A DNA stretch of 64,000 nucleotides from Dactylonectria macrodidyma (lineage: Eukaryota > Ascomycota > Sordariomycetes > Hypocreales > Nectriaceae): contig JAGMUV010000011.1 in the NCBI GenBank assembly GCA_020744425.1, positions 1,178,001-1,242,000 of the forward strand, written 5' to 3'. A model generated the notes under the pieces. It worked only from the letters and a program-made list of their open reading frames with translations, ran no database searches and was not told where the DNA came from. This document shows, in pieces, positions 57,809 to 64,000 of this stretch. Position 1 is the first letter of the stretch. Every line of letters starts with the position of its first letter. The position numbers and the translations under genes are program-made.

Positions 57809-58496
57809 ATATTCCTAGGCAGCTTGGCTTCATGTATTGCTGGTCACAGTTACCACAGTTGAATCGTGCATCGCTCCCGATAGAGGCGCAGGAAGATGGA
57901 CAGGTTGAAGGCGTTGGACGCGGGGATGATGGTCGCTGCACGACCAACAACAATCACGTGGCCTATTTGTGGCCGCATTGCCCAGCAGATCCGCTGCTCA
58001 GCATTATGTGAATTTGAGATCAAGCAGATATGAAATGCTGCGATTGCAGAGTCCAGATTTCACCTCGCCAGAAAGTTGATTCCCAACATGCCATCTAGGA
58101 ACTTCGGTAATTAACTTGTGAGATGTACTCTGTACTCGACAAAATGCTCGCATTGTGCTACATTCATCACGCCATGCAGCACTAGGCCACAGGGCCCTGA
58201 TTGGCCCGAGCAGTCCCACTATAGGTGCCAAGTTCGCCATATATAAACAGCTCGCTGCAAATGGGATGATGGAAGCATGAAAAGAACTTCAAGCTGACCC
58301 GGTTTTCAAAACAAGACGCTATCCCTCTTGGATATAGCTAGCTCATTTGTCACTCAACAGAGGCGAGTTATACTGCCAGTCTTGACCTACTACTAGCTCA
58401 CTACTCCGAAGAGTAACTCACTGCTGGATCGGCGGCAAGGCGTCGAATCATCTCGGTAGCGTTTGACCTAGCACTTGACTAAGAAGTAGAAACCAT
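57809..58496. other. Intergenic with duplicated gene fragment
   Basis: It contains the promoter side of the 269-residue gene and, at 58259-58337, an old copy of part of the DUF7730-like gene described at 61 kb. Otherwise nothing is seen. Confidence 0.45.
58259..58337 (-). pseudogene. Fragment duplicated from the DUF7730-like gene
   Basis: About 79 bp here match 61187-61264 (second exon of the gene at 60.7-62.0 kb) at roughly 85-90% identity, including one gap. Shared blocks include AAATGGGATGAT, TGAAAAGAACTTC and GCTGACCCGGTTT. Several differences are transitions. The match fades on both sides, so this is a small relic. Confidence 0.75.
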
Positions 58497-58917
58497 TTAA
58501 TCATTGCCCTTACAACCATCTGTCCATCCCCCAGCACCCTTAACCACCTTGTTATTCTTAAAACATCGCGCTCGAACCCAGGTGGGGGTATGGAACGTGG
58601 CCTTCCACTCATAACCCTCGCTTGTTGGCTCGTCATAGTACTCAAACTTCCACCCTGTCGTTCCCAAACCATAGCAGCCGTTCATGTTGGGAATCATCGT
58701 CTTCTGGTCCCAGTCCCAAGTCGAGAAGGCTCCTCCCTCGATCTCGTACGAGCCGAAGAGGACCTTATACCAGCCCTCGCATCTGCCCACCGGCTCTGAC
58801 GGCGGAGGCCACGGGCGGTTGTCCCGCTTGATGTTCACCTCGTAGGTGTAATCGCCACGTACGTACTTGCCACCAGACTTCCAGTTCATGTCCCGTGATG
58901 TGTCGCAGTTGTGGATC
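58497..58917 (-). pseudogene. C-terminal relic of a chitinase-like protein
   Basis: A 140-codon frame ends normally at 58497 but has no start: it begins at a GTG inside IHNCDTSRDM. The sequence GKYVRGDYTYEVNI, RPWPPPSEPVGRCEGWYKVL, FEYYDEPTSEGYEWKATFHTP and VRARCFKNNKVV resembles, from memory, the tail domain of large LysM-containing GH18 (subgroup C, killer-toxin-like) chitinases of filamentous fungi. The GH18 catalytic domain is absent. Upstream, the sequence switches directly to the opposite-strand LysM relic. It could alternatively be a small stand-alone protein, but no ATG supports that. Confidence 0.6.
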
Positions 58918-58920
58918 ACA

Positions 58921-60641
58921 ATTCTTTGAGTGGAATCCCGCCGTGTCGGAGGACTACGTCACCAACTTCTGGCTAGAATATGCCTACTGTGTTGGGGTCG
59001 ACGAGAGTTGGTCAAGTTCATCGTCAACAGCCACCTTGACTGGGACGTCTTCCGTCTCTTCGACTGGAACCTCTTCTCTCTCCACGACTGAGACGGGGAC
59101 GGAGACAAATACGGAGACTTCTGCGACTGGCATACCAACTACAACCTCTCAGAATACACCGTATTCAATCAGGGAACCCATATCTACATGGAACATCACT
59201 ACCCCTACCATCGACCGCAACTGGCCACCAACCCAAACGCAAACTAGTCAGCCGTCGTATTGCAATCGTTGGCATTTGGTCGGCTCCAAAGACGATTGCG
59301 AATCCGTGGTCAACAGATACGGATCTTTCCTGACACTTGAAGAGCTGTGAGTTCTCGCCAATGATACGCCGCATCCCAAATGGTGCGCTTTCAATGTGTA
59401 GCTTGCGGCTAACAAGACAGACTCGAATGGAACCCAGCACTCGACGACGATTGCTCTGGAATGTACGTAGATTATTGGATCTGCGTGGGCATTCGATCTC
59501 AGATAACTGTGTCTCTGGAGTGGTCTACGTCAGTATCTGATTTCACGACTCCTCCGGAGGCGTCTACCCACACATCAACGGTACTCACCGTCGTCAATTC
59601 CACCTTCACGGCGGAGCCATCTCATGGGCCTATGCCGGCAGGATGCCAGGTATACCACCAAGTAGAAGAGGGCCAAACTTGTACAGAGATTCTTGAAATC
59701 TATGTGTACATCACCGAGGAAGAATTCTTCACATGTAACCCGATCTTGGACGACAACTGCAGCGGCCTCTGGGCTGACACCTGGTACTGCGTTGCGTATT
59801 ACCCTGAAAACGACCTTCCAATGCCTGCACATGTGACAACGATCCCTACTCCAGTTGCTACAAACAGTCCGTCCGATTGTGCGTCATGGTACCAAACTAC
59901 CATTGACGACACTTGCGACATCTTGTCTCCATGTTTGGCACATTCTCCCTCGAAGAGCTGATTGAGTGGAATCCGTCTGTCTATGGTGACTGTTCCGGTA
60001 TCGAACAGGACACCTGGTACTGTGTCGGCAAGTCGGACACTCTGACGACTCGAACCGATTCAGTACTAACCACAACCACGGCTGAGGACATGCCTACCCA
60101 GACTGGCATCTCTGAAGACTGCACAGACTACTGGCTCGTATCTGATACGGATACTTGCAAGTCTATTGCAAAGGCAAACGGAGTCACTGTGGCCAACCTG
60201 ATTGCTTGGAATAGCGACTTTGGGACTGATTGTGGCGGTTTAGAGCCAGAATATTATATCTGCGTCGCGGTCGATGCTGATGCAACATCACAAGCTACAA
60301 CCGCATCGACGACATCAACCATCTCATCGGCTTCGGAGACTTCAACCGAGGGGCCTGTGTCCACACCCACGCCCGTCCGTGAAGGAATGACGACTGAATG
60401 TAGGAAGTTCTACCTCCAGCAGTCGGGCGACTTGTGCTATTCAATGGCCCAGGACGTTGGCATTACTCTGGAGTAAGTTGATGGAATCCGAACAGCGCGA
60501 AGACCTAAATATGCTAATTTATTCTTCTTTAGGGAATTTTATGAGTGGAATCCAGCTGTTGGTTCAGACTGCAGCAACCTCTGGCCGGATTATTATTACT
60601 GTATTGGCATCACGGGAGCTGCAACCACCATCGCGGCATAA
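58921..60641 (+). pseudogene. Multi-LysM protein relic, 5' truncated
   Basis: Six LysM-type units can be read: FFEWNPAV...YAYCVG; CNRWHLVGSKDDCESV...LLEWNPALDDDCSG; CQVYHQVEEGQTCTEI...CNPILDDNCSG; WYQTTIDDTCDI...LIEWNPSVYGDCSG; CTDYWLVSDTDTCKSI...LIAWNSDFGTDCGG; CRKFYLQQSGDLCYSM...FYEWNPAVGSDC. Ser/Thr-rich linkers separate them. Introns at 59347-59420 and 60473-60532 interrupt LysM units at the same place, as in intact relatives. There is no start or signal peptide: the first unit begins mid-domain at 58921. A one-base loss at about 59924 shifts frame inside unit four, and a conserved Cys is Tyr in unit one (EDY). Intact relatives bind chitin or its oligomers outside the cell. Confidence 0.85.
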
Positions 60642-60747
60642 AGTCGTAGTCCTAAAAGACCATTGAATTGATGTACTCGTGTTTTAAATGCTGCTATTAC
60701 TTCCTCTGCTCTGTAGTCACATGATGCACTACACCAACACACTGCTT

Positions 60748-62025
60748 CTAGCCAATGGAACCTCCGCCGAAGCACGACACTGTATGTAGAGGAATCGTTT
60801 CCTCATCATAGTGGCTCTCCAAGATCCAGTATCCCATGTTGGTTCTTTTGTCACCTGGCTCCAGTAAACGAGATGGCGGATCGGGGTAAGTGTGGTTGGG
60901 ACGTTCCATGAGAACATGCTCACCGTCGTCAAGAAAACGCCAGAGATATCGAAAGCATAAAATCCGCTCCTGGCTTTGGCGCTGGGCATTCAGGGCGTCT
61001 TGGGCGGTTCTCAGCAACTTGTCGAGTGTCGTAAGTGGAAACGCGATGCCACATTCGACAATGCCTTGCATCTGTGGAACCAGTTGATCAAATTGCTTCA
61101 GAATGCTCTCGGCATCTAGCCAATCCCGAGAAAACCGCAAGTCGTCTACTGTTTGCAGCGCAATGTAGAGGGTAGTGAGGCCTGTAAAATGGGATGATAG
61201 AAGCGTGAAAAGAACTTCGAGCTGACCCGGTTTCAAAACAGGACTCTGGCCCTCTTGAATATGGCATTTCAGTGGCCACATAAGCTCGAGCGATGTTATA
61301 GCGGCGAGTCGCTGAGGCAGCAGAAGCTCAGGAAGATGAGTGATCATAACTTGGCTCGACATAGAAATAGTATTGGTGTTGTAGAGCACTTCAATACCCT
61401 CCTTGTAGCTTCTTCTCGTTAGCCACATGAATATTCGATGAGGGTAGAATGAGGGCAATGCTTACGCTTGTTGACAGCTCAATAGCCAGCCCATAGCACC
61501 AATATGACACTTCCAAGGGGTACCCGCCGGCAATCGATGACAGTGCAACTCGCATCCAAACCGACAATAATCATCCCAAGGACCCGGAGGCCCTTGGGGC
61601 CCCATCGGACCTGGGAATTCCCACCCGGGTTCAGGCAAATATCGATTGCACACACCACCCCACCAACGCCAAGATTTCGGCTGTTTATAGCCCACTTTCT
61701 CACGCCTGCCATATGTGCCAACGGGATCAACAGTGCTGCTTGTACTCGTGCGGTGCTGGCCGGGAGTATAAATAGCAGACGGATGTTCAAAGGAGAGATC
61801 CATATGTACTCGACGATTGCCGAATGCAAACATGAGTATTTCTCTCCTCAACTCGTATGGAAGCCTCTTGAACAACAGGCATCCTTGCGCCAAATTCTCT
61901 TGGGAGGACGAGGGGGTCAATACACTGGGTCGGGGGCTGGGGAGACGAGGGAAAAGTGTCTCATTCTCTTTGGTTTTGCGTTTGTCAAGCTGACTTCGGA
62001 ACCAAGCGCCAAATTTTGGCTTCAT
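60748..62025 (-). CDS. DUF7730-like fungal protein
   Basis: Exon 1 (62025-61466) and exon 2 (61411-60748) are joined in phase 2 across a 54-nt GTAAGC...GAAG intron with a GCTAAC branch. They encode 407 residues. After a basic start (MKPKFGAWFRSQLDKRKTKE) comes FKRLPYELRREILMFAFG, the F-box-like opening of the DUF7730 group. Next are a Cys/His-containing segment (CRFGCELHCHRLP), and IGAMGWLLSCQQASYKEGIEVLYNTNTISM, the hallmark of this fungal family. The rest is helical, with LGLQ-free linker regions and a long C-terminus. The function is unknown in general; such proteins are numerous and variable in ascomycete genomes. An ATG-less extension upstream is ignored. A small decayed copy of exon 2 sits 2.9 kb to the left. 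Confidence 0.78.
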
Positions 62026-63268
62026 GATTGCAAAGTGGCACAGGGGAATGCACAGAGGAGCGTTTGAACAGGGCAGGTTAACGTATTGAGGAGAAGAACC
62101 AACATGCAAGCATTATTATTTGGATGTGGGACAGGCCTATATAACTTGTTGTCAAGCGGAAAGCAGGGGTCTCCTTGTGGCGCCACGCAAACATGCCTAA
62201 CATGTCCAAGCCGCAATTTCCGACTCATGTACCAGTGCATACGGAGTAATGGATAATCCTCACACTCTACGCTTTTTCCACTCGTTACACTTTTAATATC
62301 GTTTATACTCTGTATTCTCTTTATATTCCTTATGCTCTTTGCATGTTTTGTACTTTTTATCGGCGAAAGAAGGGGCTAGCGCTTCTATAGGCGTTACATT
62401 GCGATAAGTATGTGACCATTGAGATCTTGATTAAAGTTGGAGAATCAGCAGCTGCGACACATTCGTCCTCGAGAGCTGGGAAACTAACTGCAAAACTCTA
62501 GGAAAATCTAGAATCAACTGCAAGCAGGACTAGAACGTCAAATATGGTGGTTGCGGAGCAAATGGTGATTGGAAACGCGGCGAACAGCAATGAATCGCTA
62601 ACCTAGATAATACATCGGACGGTGCTCTATCTTATGAGCGAACAAAAGATGCTGTAGGCACTCTGGGACGCGTTGATGGAGAACTTGCGAGCGGCGACCA
62701 AGGTGGTGAGCGACCAGCTAGAAATGATTTACGAACCCCGGCAGGAAATGCAGACGAGCAAGGCCCAGGCAGTTGAGGACTGGAAGAAGGCTGAAGAACC
62801 TCGACAATTGCATGAACAGTCAGCGGAAGAGCTGAAACAGATGTGCGAGCAGCCGATTGAGCAGCTTGGACAGGTGAGAGAACAGGCGGCAGAAGAAACG
62901 AAATCATTGTGAGGACAGTCAGAAACAATGGCCAAAAGCATCATGGCCAACAGTGCCCAGACGAGCCCGTAGCTATCATATGGAGATGCAGCTGGTACTC
63001 TACCGATAAGCTGACATAGCAATATTCGATCTCTCTTATCTATCTAGATAACTCCATCCTCATCTACTAACACTCTATACTATACTATGAATATTTTATG
63101 AGTTAATGAAGAGGACAAGGTAGAAGGAACGCTCACGCACAAGAAGTAACCGCAATCTCGGGGGTCTTGGTTTAGGATGTAGGACTAGCTCTGGTAGTCG
63201 TGTCATATTCTAAAACCTCGTCTAAGCTCTTTCTAAGTCTACCGCAACAAAGCAAGGCCGTAACTCGT
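62026..63268. other. Intergenic with coiled-coil-like remnant
   Basis: A plus frame at 62673-62912 encodes Glu/Gln-rich heptad-like sequence (EELKQMCEQPIEQLGQVREQA). It has no clear promoter or family and may be a relic of a coiled-coil protein. The rest is AT-rich with short tandem words such as TATACTCT and TATTCT near 62.3 kb. Confidence 0.4.
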
Positions 63269-64000
63269 CTACAGCAAAACCCGATAAAGCTGAATAGCAA
63301 TCGCCAGTAGAACGACTAGCACAGGAACCCCAACGAGCAACTCCTCAAACAGGTAATCAAGCCCCTGTTCCTCAAACCACGCCTCCAGGCTCGGCGGCAC
63401 CAGATCAAGCAACAGATCCGGCGGCCCTCCCTGTCGCCGTTCCTGCACTCTACGGAGAAGGTGCTCTCTAACGTTGGAAATTTCAACAGTCAGGCTGTGG
63501 CGGGACAAATTGCCGTGGCGGACGAGCAGTGTCTGCTTGCTCACGTCGTATGACCAGTCTCCGTCGCTGAGTTTGACGCGGAGCTCGTGCTTAGCGTAGT
63601 GGTAACTGGGCACGAATATCTCTGTCAAGCGAGCTTTGTCCCCTGCCTGCTTCTCGATTGTGGCTTCGCTGCTCCACTCGAAGTCATATCGCAGCGTGCG
63701 ATGATCCCAGTTGGACCGTATGGGGTTGCCGGCAATCTTGGCGGCGTACGGGCGAATAACGACGTCCAACACGCGGCCACCGCGGTACAGTTCGTCGTCC
63801 TCGTGACCGCGGTTTCGGTAGTCCTGACGGCCGGATCCATGGTCATCCACATCGTCGCCATTGATGACGGAGAAATCCTCTTTATTCCATCCGTCACCAT
63901 ACTCAAAGCGATTGTGCGGGTTGTAGTTCCACAGCGTAAATCCCACGGCGTTATCCTCCATGGCGGAAATCAGCGCATTCATCAGCTCCCGCTGCTTGTC
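63269..64000 (-). CDS. GH5 steryl-glucosidase-like enzyme, C-terminal part
   Basis: The frame enters from the right edge of the window (reading DKQREL before MNALISAMEDN) and stops at 63269, so 243 codons of the 3' end are visible. VGFTLWNYNPHNRFEYGDGWNKEDFSV is typical of the end of the GH5 barrel in fungal endoglycosylceramidase-related proteins such as yeast Egh1, which hydrolyse ergosteryl-beta-glucoside. A beta-rich domain follows (RTLRYDFEW, FVPSYHYAKHELRVKLSDGDWSY), and the protein ends in a hydrophobic segment (LLVGVPVLVVLLAIAIQLY), suggesting membrane attachment. The catalytic Glu residues lie outside the window, so activity cannot be judged. Confidence 0.75.
   Translation of the reverse strand, partial: DKQRELMNALISAMEDNAVGFTLWNYNPHNRFEYGDGWNKEDFSVINGDDVDDHGSGRQDYRNRGHEDDELYRGGRVLDVVIRPYAAKIAGNPIRSNWDHRTLRYDFEWSSEATIEKQAGDKARLTEIFVPSYHYAKHELRVKLSDGDWSYDVSKQTLLVRHGNLSRHSLTVEISNVREHLLRRVQERRQGGPPDLLLDLVPPSLEAWFEEQGLDYLFEELLVGVPVLVVLLAIAIQLYRVLL

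Noticed and set aside
62673..62912. 79-codon coiled-coil-like frame
   Set aside because: Low-complexity Glu/Gln sequence without promoter, partner exons or family; could be a relic, not supported as a gene.

Overview
The window is nuclear DNA of a filamentous ascomycete, most likely a Sordariomycete and probably Hypocreales. The evidence is short GT-AG introns (about 45-140 nt) with CTAAC-like branch sites, GC-rich coding exons separated by long intergenic stretches, and fungus-restricted families: Zn2Cys6 regulator, XanA-type xanthine dioxygenase, secreted tyrosinase, rhodopsin-domain (PTH11-like) membrane protein, LysM and chitinase pieces, and a DUF7730-like protein. I cannot fix the genus from sequence alone. 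Exon structures below were built by hand from splice motifs and reading frame, not from transcripts.

Left part (1-20 kb) is mostly conserved core biology. It holds Dom34/Pelota (ribosome rescue, minus), a WD40 protein of the WDR44/Dgr2 type with a very long leader, a thioredoxin, an intron-containing tRNA of unclear identity, the ribosome-assembly WD protein Rrb1/GRWD1, and a type II membrane glycosyltransferase. A decayed aminoglycoside-phosphotransferase-like fragment lies at about 12.1 kb. A 539-bp element with perfect 29-bp terminal inverted repeats fills the gap before a multi-pass membrane protein gene whose 5' end looks incomplete.

Middle part (22-32 kb) holds a short-chain dehydrogenase, a Zn2Cys6 transcription factor, a divergently placed AIF/AMID-like flavoprotein, a small membrane-anchored unknown, and a xanthine dioxygenase with a UaY-like promoter motif.

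Right part (34-64 kb) is accessory and decaying. It holds a PTH11-like membrane protein with a frame conflict, a copper amine oxidase pseudogene, an intact eight-exon secreted tyrosinase, a histidine phosphatase of the Shb17 type, a protein kinase fused to a long ankyrin array and broken by one extra base, and a second TauD-type dioxygenase. Further right are a small Cys-rich protein, a Gly/Ser/Tyr-rich orphan, and a 269-aa unknown. At 58.9 kb a chitinase C-terminal relic and a LysM relic meet head to head, both missing their 5' parts. A DUF7730-like gene follows, an old fragment of which is duplicated at 58.3 kb. The window ends inside a GH5 steryl-glucosidase-type gene.

The most notable items are the kinase-ankyrin fusion, the chitinase/LysM breakpoint, the MITE-like element at a gene's 5' end, the dead amine oxidase beside a live tyrosinase, and the odd tRNA.
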